DNA of 64,000 nt. Origin: Mycolicibacterium moriokaense (GTDB lineage Bacteria > Actinomycetota > Actinomycetes > Mycobacteriales > Mycobacteriaceae). The position numbers were made by a program, and so were the translations under genes. The DNA lies in NCBI RefSeq assembly GCF_010726085.1, contig NZ_AP022560.1, forward strand, positions 2,914,001-2,978,000. Reading direction: 5' to 3'. The number at the start of each line of letters is the position of its first letter. Position 1 is the first letter of the stretch. Under the pieces are notes generated by a model. That model saw only the letters and a list, made by a program, of their open reading frames with translations. It searched no databases and was not told the DNA's origin. Shown here piece after piece: positions 9,091-18,410 of the stretch.

Positions 9091-9276
9091 GACCTGCTTG
9101 TCGCGACCGCCGCCAATAAGACACATACCCAAGACTGGTGTACGCCACTGTGGCAGCGGTATGGGCGGGAACTACTTGATGACTGCGGGATAATCGTCTG
9201 CGCTAGCGAGATGCTCGCGCTCGACTACTTCACAGGTACTGACCGATCCTCGCTACTGGCGCAATCCCATTTGTGA
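9091..9276 (+). pseudogene. Unidentified gene fragment
   Basis: A frame without a start codon reads DLLVATAANKTHTQDWCTPL, WQRYGRELLDDCGIIVCASE, MLALDYFTGT and stops at 9274. Residue use looks like real protein, but no family is recognised. It overlaps the 3' end of the convergent AAA ATPase pseudogene. Confidence 0.3.
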
Positions 9277-9705
9277 TCCGTTTCTGAAGGGTCGATAGTT
9301 CGAGGAGTTCGGCTAGCGTCTTGGGCTCGGTCTGTCGCGGCATATCATCGGCCAGCCACGCGTCGGCCTCGCTGGGGGAGAACTTCGTGAACTCCACCTG
9401 GGCGAGGCAGCGGCCCGGCCGTATCAACGCGGGATGCAGTCGATCCAAGCGTTCATTGGTGGTGAGCAGGATGAGGGTATTGGAGCCTTGGCCGAGAATG
9501 CCATCAGACAGGTTAAGAAGTCGGCCAAGCGCTGCACCGGATTCCCGGCGGGCGGACACGCGTAGGAACTCATCGCTGTCTTCAGCAACCAGCAGTTGCC
9601 ATTTCGCAGATTCATCATCGGTGTGCTTGCCAAGAACGTCCATCATGTAGCCGGTGACCTGTCCCGGTGAGTCCGGAGACTCCCGATCTTGGGAGGATCT
9701 GAGTC

Positions 9706-10029
9706 ATGGGACGTGTCAGCAAGTACCCCGACGAGCTTCGTGAGCGGGCGGTGCGCATGGTCGCTGAGGTGCGCCCGCAGTACCCGTCGCAGTGGGCGGC
9801 GATCACCGCGGTTGCGGGCATGTTGGGGATCGGCACCCCGGAGACCCTGCGGACCTGGATCCGTCGCTCGGAGGTCGACACCGGCCAGCGGCCGGGTGTG
9901 ACGACGCAGATGGCCGAGGAGAATAAGGCGCTGCGCAAGGAGATCGCCGAGTTGCGTCGGGCCAATGAGATCTTGAAAGCAGCGGCGATTTTCTTCGGGG
10001 CCGAGCTCGACCGGCCCGGGAGACGGTGA
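9706..10029 (+). CDS. IS3-family OrfA (second type)
   Basis: 107 residues. N-terminal HTH (KYPDELRERAVRMVAEV, IGTPETLRTWIRRSEVD), a coiled region (EENKALRKEIAELRRANEIL) and the standard KAAAIFFGAELDRP ending. The OrfB frame (-1) overlaps its end. Confidence 0.9.
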   Translation: MGRVSKYPDELRERAVRMVAEVRPQYPSQWAAITAVAGMLGIGTPETLRTWIRRSEVDTGQRPGVTTQMAEENKALRKEIAELRRANEILKAAAIFFGAELDRPGRR

Positions 10030-10989
10030 TCCGGTTCATCGCCGAACACAAGGACCACCAGGTCTCCGGCCCCGACGGTGGGGCCGGCTTGCGCTGGGGT
10101 GTCGAGCCCATGTGCGGTGCTCTCCGAGCACGGTGTGCCGATCAGTCCGTCGACGTACTACGAGTGGATCACGAAGACCCCGACGCGTCGCCAGATCCGG
10201 GATGCCGAGTTGGTCGAGATCATCACTGCGGCCAGGGAAGACAAGAAGAAAGGTCGGTTCGTCCAGACGTTGGGGTCGCGCAAGTTGTGGATCTGGCTGC
10301 GCGGGCAGGGCCACGATGTGGCACGGTGCACGGTGGAGCGGATCATGCGCCAACAGGGTTGGGAGGGTGCGCGTTACGGGTCCAAGCACAAGACCACCGT
10401 CGCCGACGACAGCCACCAGCGGTACCCCGATCTGGTTGATCGACGCTTCTACGCCTGTGCGCCAAACCGGTTATGGGTGGCTGACTTCACCTACGTGTCG
10501 ACGTGGATGGGGTTCGTCTACGTGGCGTTCGTCATCGACGCCTACAGCCGCCGGATCCTGGGCTGGCGCGCCGCCCGGTCGATGACCACCGATCTGGTCC
10601 TCGATGCGATCGAGCACGCCTTCTTCACCCGCACCCAGGACGGCACCACCAGCCTGCGCGGGCTGATCGCGCACAGCGACGCCGGCAGCCAGTACACATC
10701 GGTGGCGTTCACCCAGCGCCTCATCGACGAGGGCGTGGATCCCTCGGTCGGCTCGGTCGGCGACGCGCTGGACAACGCCTTGGCCGAGACCACCGTTGGC
10801 TCATTCAAGAACGAACTCATCCGTCGGCAAGGCCCCTGGCGTGACGTCAACCAGGTCGAGCTCGCCACCGCCGAATGGGTCGCGTGGTTCAACACCGAAC
10901 GCCCCCACGAGTACCTCGACGACTTCACCCCTGAGGCCGTCGAGAGGCTCCACTACGATCACAGACGCACTCCACCAAAGGCGGGGTGA
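10026..10989 (+). pseudogene. IS3-family OrfB transposase (second type), frameshifted
   Basis: The frame from 10026 reads VIRFIAEHKDHQVSGPDGG and GLRWGVEPMC. The rest, AVLSEHGVPISPSTYYEW to the end, is in another frame from about 10110. Loss of two bases in a GCGC tract (TGCGCGGTG to TGCGGTG) would explain it. Downstream, the DDE core is complete: VADFTYVSTWMGFVYVAFV, HSDAGSQYTS, DALDNALAETTVGSFKNEL. The C-terminal part alone is open from 10078. Probably inactive unless the indel is an assembly error. Confidence 0.75.
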
Positions 10990-11538
10990 TTCAACAAATG
11001 CAGTCTCTGGACTCACCGGGACGGGTCACGGGACTTGAGAACACGCGCTCAGGGTCGGATATGTACTGCGCCCGGCACCAGCATTGCAAATGGCGGATCA
11101 AGGCTCTGATCGCAGTGGTCTTGCCGGTGCCGGGCTCGCCGTGCAACAGGATCAGCTTGCCGGCGTCCGTTGGCTTCTCCATCCCAAACAACGCGTGCAG
11201 CGACTCTCTCACTGGGCACTGGGTAATTGCGTTGGATGTCGTCCCAGAGCGGAACGTTGATACGTTTCGTTGTCGACGTTGGCTTGCCGGACAGGTACCA
11301 GACGGAGATGTCGACCAAGTCGTCGCCGCGCTGCTTCGGCTTGGGAGCGTTGTCCCTGATCTCTTGGGCTACACGGCGCGCCTCGTCCACGGTCGTTGCG
11401 CTGACGAAGATGATCAGCCGGGCATCGGTCAAGAAGATCGCGGAAAACCACGCTCGCCGTTTTGGCGGAGCGACGGACGGAAAACATCCCGCGAGTGTGA
11501 CGCGTCACAATCAGATATTGAATTCGTTGAATGCCACC

Positions 11539-11754
11539 CTATAGCCAAGGCAATTCTTTCGACGGGCCGTAAATATAGCCGTTCGATATGTAGTAGTTCG
11601 AATAACCAAGTGGCCCATAGATATAGTTGCCGTGCAAATAAAACTGCGTATAACCTTTTTGGCTATATATGTACCCGTCCTTTATATAGCTTTGAGTGTA
11701 GCCGCGCGGGCTATAAATGTAGTCGCTGTTTATGTAACATTCGGTGTAATGCAA
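11539..11754 (-). CDS. Tyrosine-rich four-repeat small protein (beta-flower-like)
   Basis: 71 residues from a TTG start, with GGAG about 13 bases upstream. It consists almost entirely of four 16-residue repeats: CYINSDYIYSPRGYTQ, SYIKDGYIYSQKGYTQ, FYLHGNYIYGPLGYSN, YYISNGYIYGPSKEL. Seventeen of 71 residues are Tyr. The spacing resembles the small 4-fold beta-flower repeat fold known from structure prediction, where each repeat forms a beta hairpin. The DNA is much more AT-rich than its surroundings, suggesting transfer. It lies between the AAA pseudogene and the OLD/helicase genes on the opposite strand. Function unknown. Confidence 0.55.
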   Translation of the reverse strand: MHYTECYINSDYIYSPRGYTQSYIKDGYIYSQKGYTQFYLHGNYIYGPLGYSNYYISNGYIYGPSKELPWL

Positions 11755-11910
11755 CTTAACTGTCTCCGCCGGGTAGGTGAGCGGTGCCTCGATACGCCGA
11801 CGGTTCTCGCTGACAGACGCTCATAGGATGTTTGCTCACTATGCTATCATTGAACAAGCAATAGTGTGCCAAGCCTCGCCGAACGCACCATCTAACCGGT
11901 TACAGAGGGC

Positions 11911-12058
11911 CATGAATACGCTACCCACTTCATACGACTCGAACAGACGCCATCAAGACTGCGTCGATCTGTTGCTTGTTGTAGAACTGAAGCATCGCTC
12001 GTGGGTATCAAAGGGTTTTGCTGACAACGCCACCGAGTGGCTCAGGGATAATGTATGA
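11911..12058 (+). CDS. Possible small ORF overlapping the OLD nuclease start
   Basis: The frame (an earlier GTG at 11777 is also possible) ends TGA at 12056, sharing ATGA with the nuclease start at 12055, a layout typical of translational coupling. The C-terminus reads CVDLLLVVELKHRSWVSKGF then ADNATEWLRDNV. No family is recognised. It could be a small accessory protein of the defence operon or merely leader sequence. Confidence 0.3.
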
Positions 12059-12852
12059 GGGCTCGGTATTTGCGTATTCAGAATTTCCGCGGCACCAAGG
12101 ATGGCGAGGTGCATTTCCAGCCTCATACTCTGCTCGTGGGCGGCAATAATGTCGGAAAGTCCACGATTTGCGAAGCTATGGATCTCGTACTTGGGCCCGA
12201 ACGCCTGTACCGCAGGCCGGTGATTGATGAGCATGATTTCTATCTTGGTCAGTACGTGGACGACGAAGGCAATCCGCTCGATGTACGGATCGACCTCGTA
12301 CTCACTGACTTGGCCGATGAAGAGCGCCGTCGATTCGGGGATCAGCACCTGCGCTTGTGGGACAACGACACCGGGTTGTTTATCGACGACGAACCTGGAG
12401 GCTCAGAGCGCGCAGACGGCGAGACTGTGGAATGGGGCTTACCCGTCTGCTTCATCGGTCGATACGACAAGGACGAAGACGACTTTGTCGGGGAGACGTA
12501 CTTTTCCCATCCCGAGCCTGTGCCGGATGAACTTGACCCTGAACAGCTTGCCTCGCTCGGTGGTGGCCGATCGGTCTTTCACCGGACACATAAACGCCTC
12601 GTTGGCTATGTGTATCTCCGAGCCTTGCGCACAGGATCCCGCGCACTTAGCCTCCAGCGCGGTTCCCTCCTTGACACCATCCTTCAGCTAGGCGGTGAGG
12701 GCTCAGCCGAAATGTGGATGGGCACCCTCAATCATCTATCCACGCTCACACCGGCTATCGGTGACATTACCCAACTTCAGACAGTGCGCGACACACTCAA
12801 GGAGCGGCTCGGCAAGTTCGTTGAATCGCCCTGGTTCTGACGGAGACTCGAA

Positions 12853-13767
12853 CTATTGGATTGCGACCAGGGGTTGGTCGGTCCGTTGGGCATCGTAGAA
12901 CGCTGCTTCGAACTCTGTGGGTGAAACGTCATCGAGGTAGCTGTGGAGGCGGTTGGTGTTGTGCCAGTAGACCCAGCCCAGGGTGGCCAGTTCGACGTCC
13001 TCGACGGTCTTCCATGGACCGCTGCGGGCGGGGCCGTAGATCAGCTCGGCTTTGTAGTAGCCGTTGACTGTCTCGGCGAGGGCGTTATCGAAACTGTCTC
13101 CGATTGAACCGATCGAGGGCACCGCGCCGATCTCGGCGAGCCGTTCCCCGTAGCGGATGGACGTGAACTGCGATCCGGCATCGGAGTGACATGTCAAGCC
13201 TTCCAACAGGTTTCCGCGTGACCAGCGGGCCATTTCCAACGCGTCGAGCACCATGGTGGTGCGCATGTGAGACGCCACTCGCCAGCCCACGATCATCCGG
13301 GAGTAGGCGTCGACGATGAAGCAGACATAGGCCACCCCCGACCAGGTCGGCACGAACGTCAGATCGGTGACCCACAATTGGTTGGGCGCGCTCGCGCTGA
13401 ACTTCCGGTTGACCAGATCCGGGTGGCGCCGCGGCCGGGTCCGGTGTGGTGGTGGGCACCCGTTTACCGCGGCGCACTCCGTGGATGCCGGCCGCGCGCA
13501 TCAGCCGCGCGACCTGGTCGCGGCCGACGTCGTGGCCAGCGCGGCGGGCGGCTTTCCACAGCTTGCGCGCCCCGTAGACGCGGTAATTGTCCTCCCACAA
13601 CGCCACCAGGGCAGGCCCCAGGACCTCGTCCCGCTGCGCGCGCCGACGGCGCGCGGGTCTTGGTGTCGTAGTAGGTGCTCGGGGCCATCGACACCTGCGG
13701 TGCGCAGGACGGTGATGATGGGCTCGACCCCGAACTCGGCGCGATGGGCGTCGACGAAGTCGACTAC
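12853..13767 (-). pseudogene. IS3-family OrfB (copy B), frameshifted
   Basis: Same transposase as copy A. Relative to it there is a 2-bp loss in the GCGCGC tract at about 13640, and another 2-bp loss at about 13425 (GCGGCGCGCCAC to GCGGCGCCAC). The gene is therefore split between two frames: MALWEDNYRVYGARKLW in one and VTDLTFVPTW onward in another. The catalytic core segment 12853-13377 is itself intact. Confidence 0.85.
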
Positions 13768-14108
13768 TTCTTGTGTTGGCGGTCGAGCTCCGCCCCGAAG
13801 AAACTGGCCGCTCGCTTCAGTATTTCGTTGGCACGCTTGAGTTCTCGGTTCTCCTGTTCAAGCGCTTTGATCCGCGCCGACTCCGCAGTGGACACTCCCG
13901 GTGCGTACCCGTCGTCGATGTCAGCCTGGCGCACCCACGAGCGCACCGACTCCACCCCGTACCCGAGCTGGCGGGCCACCCGCGACACCGTGCCCTGCTC
14001 GGTGCCCAACTCGGCACGCAGAGCGCGGACCATCCGCACCGCGGCGGCCTTCTCCTCCGGGCTGTAACGCCTTGACGTGGGCTTCCCGGCAGACTGTTCC
14101 TTCGGCAT
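13764..14108 (-). CDS. IS3-family OrfA (copy B)
   Basis: 114 residues, identical in translation to copy A: HTH, coiled region and SFFGAELDR end. It is the only intact reading frame of this copy. Confidence 0.9.
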   Translation of the reverse strand: MPKEQSAGKPTSRRYSPEEKAAAVRMVRALRAELGTEQGTVSRVARQLGYGVESVRSWVRQADIDDGYAPGVSTAESARIKALEQENRELKRANEILKRAASFFGAELDRQHKK

Positions 14109-15239
14109 ACCTGCATCCTCGTTTCCAAGGTCAGGAGCCTCCGGGATTTCCAGGGCGATTCACGTCAACCTCGCACAAGGCGAGGACTCTGCAGCATTCT
14201 TCGCTTCCGATCTGACCAGACAGCATTTGCGTGAAGTTGTCCGCCTTTTTGTGGCCACCCAGCCGAGCGACCACCTTGTACCGTATACGCGCCAAGGCAC
14301 GGGCTCAATCAACCTGCTGGTCTTCTCCCTGTTGACCATCATTGCCGACCTGAAAGGCAGGCAGTCGGTGATTTTCGCCATGGAGGAGCCAGAGATCGCG
14401 CTGCCTCCGCATACACAGCGACACGTCACTCGATACGTGTTGCAACAAATGGGGCAGTCAATCGTCACGTCGCACTCAGCGCCAGTGATCGAGCAGTTCG
14501 AACCCGAGAGCATCGTCATGCTTCATCGCGAAGGAACGATGCTCACAGGAGCGCCGATCAACCTGACCAAGATCAAACGAAAGACCTATCTGACGAATCG
14601 CCGCCAGTTCGCAGAGGCGATCCTCGCTCGCGGAGTGCTAGTCGTTGAGGGATCGACCGAAGCTGTTGTCTTCCCGGCCATTTCGTCTGTCTTGGAACGT
14701 GTTCGAGTCGGCTACACTCATCTCGATTTTGCTGGTGTCTCAATATTTCCATGTTCTGGTGATGGCGACGTCGACCGCTTCGGCCCAATCTTCAAGGCGC
14801 TTGGCAAGGTGGTCTACGGCACATGCGACAAGCCAAACGCGACTCCTCCGGCAGATGTGCTGGCCAACCGTGCGGCGTTCGATCATTTCTGGGAATCGGC
14901 CGAGTCAGGCATCGAGCAGGTTCTCGTCAATGGCATTCCAGTCACCACGCTTCGCAGGTTCCTCGAGTCTGTATCAGCTCGAGCGGACTACCCAGGCACT
15001 CATCATCCGTACAACCCGGCTATGTCCGACGATGACGTTCCCGCCCTCACCTTCAATGTTCTGAAAGCTCGCAAGGGGGAGGCCTACGCCTACGCCGCAA
15101 TGCTCATTGAGCAGTGTGAGACTGAGGCTGAGTTGCCGACTGAACTTGTCACGATTCTGATCAAAATCGATCAGGAGTTGCGCACTGAGCCGGAGGAGCC
15201 AGGTGTACCTTAGCCAGAGTCGGAATCAACTGAGGGCGA

Positions 15240-16958
15240 ATGACTTTCGATCTGACTGGCCAAGCTAAGGACGCTTATGAACAAGACGGCCGCGTCATGG
15301 TGCTTGGCGGTCCCGGCTCCGGCAAGACCACCCTCGCACTACTCAAGGCCAAGCGCTTGCTCCTGGACCTCGAACCCGAACAAGAGGTCTTGTTCTTGAG
15401 CTTCTCACGTGCCGCCGTCCGACAAGTAGTGCTGCGGTGCCGCGACGTCCTCACCGCGTCCGAACGCGCTCGAATCTCGGTCCAGACCTATCACGCTTTC
15501 TGCTTGACCATCCTTCGTGCTCATGGCCGCCTGCTGACCGGACAGCCGACACGAATCTTGTTCCCTGATCGCGAAAAGGTGGCGAAGGCAAATTTTGAGG
15601 GCGACTGGAGCGCCGAACGCGACCGGCTCGCTACCGAGGAGAACGTGTACGTGTTTGACTACTTCGCAAGCGGGGCAGCTCGTTTGATCGATGGAGTCGC
15701 AAAGGTCGCTGAGCTTGTGGCGGACAGATTCCCCGTGATCATCCTCGATGAGTTTCAGGACACGAGTGACTCGCAATGGGAACTTGTCCAAGCGCTCGCT
15801 ATCCGAAGTACGGTCATCATTTTGGCGGACGCCGACCAACGCATCTTTGAGTACGACGACAAAGTCGACCCGAACCGACTCGATCAGGTCAGAGCCATTC
15901 TTAAGCCGAGCGAGTTTGACTTGGGCGGCGAAAACCATCGAAGCCCTGATGCCGGGATTCTGCAGTTCGCGGATGCAGTGCTTCGAAACCGCGCGCTGCC
16001 CGATACGGCCGACGTCAAGGTGGTATCCGTCTACCCAAGGGCGCTCGAATCGACGACCCATGCTGCGGTGCGATGGCTCTACTCGCAGCTGCGAACGCAA
16101 GGCGTAAAGCGCCCTAGCATCGCCGTCCTTGCCCGTGCCAACACGCTGGTCTCTGACGTCTCCGGCTGGTTGTCGAGCGCACGAACCTACAACGGATCAG
16201 AACTCAAACCGGTGGCCCACGATGTCTTGTGGGACGTCGAACTCTCTGCTGCGGCAGCCCAAATCGTCGCCTCCATCCTTGAATGGCCCCTACAGGATTC
16301 CGTGAGTGCTGTGGCCGGGACGATTAACGCTATAGCGAACTTCTATGACGTCAAGAGCGCAATCAGCAACACGCCGATCGCCAGTGCGATCAAGGCCAGA
16401 GATAGTTACCGCGCAAATGCCGAGGCACTCATTGAGGGCGGTAACGTCCGGCTAAAGGCTGCCAAGCATCTCGTTGAGCAGAACGAAGCCATGCCTGCCT
16501 ACGTCGGCAACCCTGTAACCGACTGGAGGGCGGCGCAGGACATACTCGTGGGAGCAGGACTGAAGGACATCGTCCAAGCGGCACGGTTCATCAGGTTGTT
16601 TGGTGCCTCGGACGAAATCGGTGGACGGCTCTCCGAGCAATGGGACCACTCTGGTGGCTACGACAACGCAGCTGAACTGGTACGTCGAACGCTCGACCAA
16701 GGCCGCTTGATGACAGAGCTACGCGAACCTCAGGGCTGCGTATTGATGAATATCCACAAATCCAAAGGCAAGGAATTTGACGGGGTCCTCATCGTTGAAG
16801 CGCAGTACAAGGGAGTGTTCTTCGATGGGCGCGAGGAGCCGCCTCACATGTCAAGCCGACGCCTACTTCGGGTAGCGATCACTCGTGCACGCCACAAAGT
16901 AATAATCGTCCGACCCAAAGGTGCCCCACCGCTTGTGGATCCCAACAAGCAGCGCTAG
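15240..16958 (+). CDS. UvrD/Rep-like superfamily 1 helicase (GajB-like)
   Basis: 572 residues, ATG at 15240, 26 bases after the OLD nuclease stop. Motif I GGPGSGKTT (23-31), Ia LSFSRAAVRQV, II IILDEFQDTSDSQ (about 166-178), III ILADADQRIFEYD, IV GGENHRSPDAGI, a UvrD_C region with VLMNIHKSKGKEFDGVLIVE (motif V-like) and VI LRVAITRARHKVII near the end. A UvrD-like helicase directly downstream of an OLD nuclease is the hallmark of Gabija-type anti-phage systems, where GajB cooperates with GajA. The frame is intact although its partner is broken. The TAG stop lies inside the 6-bp target duplication of the following IS481. Confidence 0.85.
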   Translation: MTFDLTGQAKDAYEQDGRVMVLGGPGSGKTTLALLKAKRLLLDLEPEQEVLFLSFSRAAVRQVVLRCRDVLTASERARISVQTYHAFCLTILRAHGRLLTGQPTRILFPDREKVAKANFEGDWSAERDRLATEENVYVFDYFASGAARLIDGVAKVAELVADRFPVIILDEFQDTSDSQWELVQALAIRSTVIILADADQRIFEYDDKVDPNRLDQVRAILKPSEFDLGGENHRSPDAGILQFADAVLRNRALPDTADVKVVSVYPRALESTTHAAVRWLYSQLRTQGVKRPSIAVLARANTLVSDVSGWLSSARTYNGSELKPVAHDVLWDVELSAAAAQIVASILEWPLQDSVSAVAGTINAIANFYDVKSAISNTPIASAIKARDSYRANAEALIEGGNVRLKAAKHLVEQNEAMPAYVGNPVTDWRAAQDILVGAGLKDIVQAARFIRLFGASDEIGGRLSEQWDHSGGYDNAAELVRRTLDQGRLMTELREPQGCVLMNIHKSKGKEFDGVLIVEAQYKGVFFDGREEPPHMSSRRLLRVAITRARHKVIIVRPKGAPPLVDPNKQR

Positions 16959-16959
16959 C

Positions 16960-18038
16960 TGTTCTCGGTCATGACGTTGGTAGCAGGCGTGTTGGCTTGA
17001 TGTGAGGAGAACCTCCGGGTGAGGTGTGGCTTGTCGAAGGCCCATCACCACCCCGGAGGTTCTCGTGTCCCACCGTAATGCCCGCACCACGCTGCACGGC
17101 CGAATGCTGATCGTGCAGCGCCACCAGCAAGGGTGGCCGCAGGCCCATATCGCCGCGGCGATGGGCATCTCCCGCAAATGCGTCCACACCTGGATCAGCC
17201 GTTATGCCGCTGAAGGTGAGGCCGGACTGCATGACCGGTCCTCACGACCGCACCACAGCCCCTCGCGGACCTCGGCGCGGGTGGAGCGCCAAGTGATCGC
17301 CGCGCGGCGCAAACATCGTCGGGGCCAGGACTGGCTGGGTCCTGAACTGGGCATTGCGCCCCGGACCGTGGGACGGATTCTGCGCCGTCGCGCTGTGCCC
17401 TACCTGCGTGACTGCGATCCGATGACCGGTGCGGTGATCAAGTCGTCGAAGGCCACGACACGACGCTATGAGCGACAACGGCCTGGCGAGCTGGTGCATG
17501 TCGATGTCAAAAAAGCTCGGTCGTATCCCCGACGGGGGGTGGGTGGCGCGCTCACGGGCGTAGTGAACAGGTCCGCAGGCGCGGTATCGGGTATGACTAC
17601 GTGCACTCGATGGTCGATGACCACAGCCGGCTGGCGTACTCAGAGATCCATGCCGATGAGAAAGGTCCGACGTGTGCCGGGTTCATTGCTCGGGCGGCGC
17701 AATACTTTCAATCGCAGGGCATTTCGCGTATCGAGCGCGTGATCACCGACAACCATCTGAGCTATCGGCGCTCGGCCCACGTCGCTGCCGTCATCGACCA
17801 ACTGCACGCCAAACACCTGTTCATCAAGCCGCACTGCCCATGGCAGAACGGCAAGGTGGAACGCTATAACCGCACCCTGCAAAGCGAATGGTCCTATCGC
17901 CGGGTGTTCGCCTCCAACGCAGACCGCGCCCGAGCACTTGCGCCCTGGGTCGAGTTCTACAACACTCAACGCCGCCACAGCGCACTCGACGGGGTACCAC
18001 CCATCAGCCGACTGCAACCAACGTCATGACCGAGAACA
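16960..18038 (+). mobile_element. IS481-family element, copy A
   Basis: A 1079-bp element with ends TGTTCTCGGTCATGACGTTGG and its complement, flanked by the 6-bp duplication GCTAGC (16954-16959, 18039-18044). The duplication covers the helicase stop codon, which stays intact. The second copy is at 33509-34584. The NCTAGN target is that known for IS481 itself. Confidence 0.9.
17065..18029 (+). pseudogene. IS481-family transposase (copy A), one-base frameshift
   Basis: The GTG start at 17065 follows GGAGG with a 6-7 base gap. N-terminal HTHs (GWPQAHIAAAMGISRKCVHT, DWLGPELGIAPRTVGRIL) lead to ELVHVDVKK, the first catalytic Asp. There a run of six A (five in copy B) shifts the frame. The second half, from 17601, has YVHSMVDDHSRLAY, VITDNHLSYR and WQNGKVERYNRTLQSEW (Glu), ending NTQRRHSALDGVPP. 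Confidence 0.85.
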
Positions 18039-18191
18039 GCTAGCACTTAAGTCCCTGGGGCCGGATTTCAACGTTGTCCGGCCAAGCCCTAACGTGGCGG
18101 CGACACGTCTGTACTCAATCGTCGTTGGAAGTGCTCGACAGACATCCGCCCGTCTTAACACGGGTGGAGAATATTCGTTGTATTTTCACCC

Positions 18192-18222
18192 CTGTCGCAG
18201 GGTTCGAGCCCCGTAGGGGGTC
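18192..18222 (+). other. tRNA 3'-end-like sequence near island boundary
   Basis: GTCGCAGGGTTCGAGCCCCG followed by TAGGGGGTCA resembles a T-arm plus 3' acceptor strand of a tRNA. Only three T-stem pairs are intact and no anticodon arm or 5' half is visible. It could be an attachment-site relic of an integrated element, since core genes begin about 700 bp further right. It may equally be chance. The remaining sequence between 18045 and 18410 has no supported gene. Confidence 0.3.
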
Positions 18223-18410
18223 ATTTATCACTCTGGATTGTCATAGTTAATCTCAACCTCGCGACCGCCGACGTGTTTCAAATAGTACGCAAGGGATTCA
18301 TTCATGTCCTGGGCTGGCTCCAGGGCTCGTTGTTGAACGCCATGGCTGCAATGTCACCGTCTCGTCTGGCTGCTATGGCAAGCCAGTTGTCTGCTTTGCT
18401 CGGTATTTAT

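Larger units (their letters stand above)
9655..11028 (+). mobile_element. IS3-family element, second type
   Basis: A 1374-bp element. Its ends are long imperfect inverted repeats: left TGACCTGTCCCGGTGAGTCC, right complement TGACCCGTCCCGGTGAGTCC. They are flanked by a 3-bp duplication CGG (9652-9654, 11029-11031). It carries orfA and a damaged orfB on the plus strand and lies in an AAA ATPase gene. Confidence 0.85.
9230..11508 (-). pseudogene. AAA+ ATPase (DUF5925-type), split by IS3 and frameshifted
   Basis: The 5' part lies at 11029-11508 and the 3' part at 9230-9651. Pieces in order: SAKTASVVFRDLL; LIIFVSATTVDEARRVAQEI; RINVPLWDDIQRNYP; Walker A LLHGEPGTGKTTAIRALIRH; DPERVFSSP; then past the IS YMMDVLGKHTDD, LLVAEDSDEFLR (Walker B), TLILLTTNERLDRLHPALIR (sensor 1 and arginine) and PGRCLAQVEFTKFS. 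Excising the IS3 and one CGG rejoins DPERVFSSPGYMMDVLG in frame. Two more shifts, near 11433 and 11210, break the N-terminal half. The layout fits an actinobacterial AAA ATPase of unknown role. The reading is non-functional as it stands. Confidence 0.7.
12822..14162 (-). mobile_element. IS3-family element, copy B (in OLD nuclease gene)
   Basis: Second copy of the 1341-bp element seen at 3930-5270, in the opposite orientation. It has the same TGAATCGCCCTGG/CCAGGGCGATTCA ends and is flanked by a CGT duplication (12819-12821, 14163-14165). It differs from copy A by a few small indels in GC tracts. Confidence 0.9.
12055..15213 (+). pseudogene. OLD-family ATPase/TOPRIM nuclease (GajA-like), split by IS3
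   Basis: The 5' part is 12055-12821 and the 3' part is 14166-15213. Removing the IS3 copy with one CGT duplication gives one 604-residue frame (join KFVNLAQGEDS). N-terminal ABC-type ATPase: Walker A GGNNVGKST (29-37) and Walker B/signature region IFAMEEPEIALPPHTQRHV (about 326-344), then VTSHSAPVIEQF. C-terminal TOPRIM: VLVVEGSTEA (Glu about 417), FPCSGDGDVDRF (Asp 455, Asp 457) and GTCDKP. The size and the downstream UvrD-like helicase match class 2 OLD/Gabija GajA, a DNA nickase acting on phage DNA. As it stands only an ATPase fragment of about 255 residues could be made, so the nuclease is inactive. Confidence 0.85.

Noticed and set aside
9664..11019. CCGG as target duplication of the second IS3, with ends at TGAGTCC
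   Set aside because: The terminal repeats continue outward for 13 more bases, and only the CGG boundary rejoins the host reading frame.
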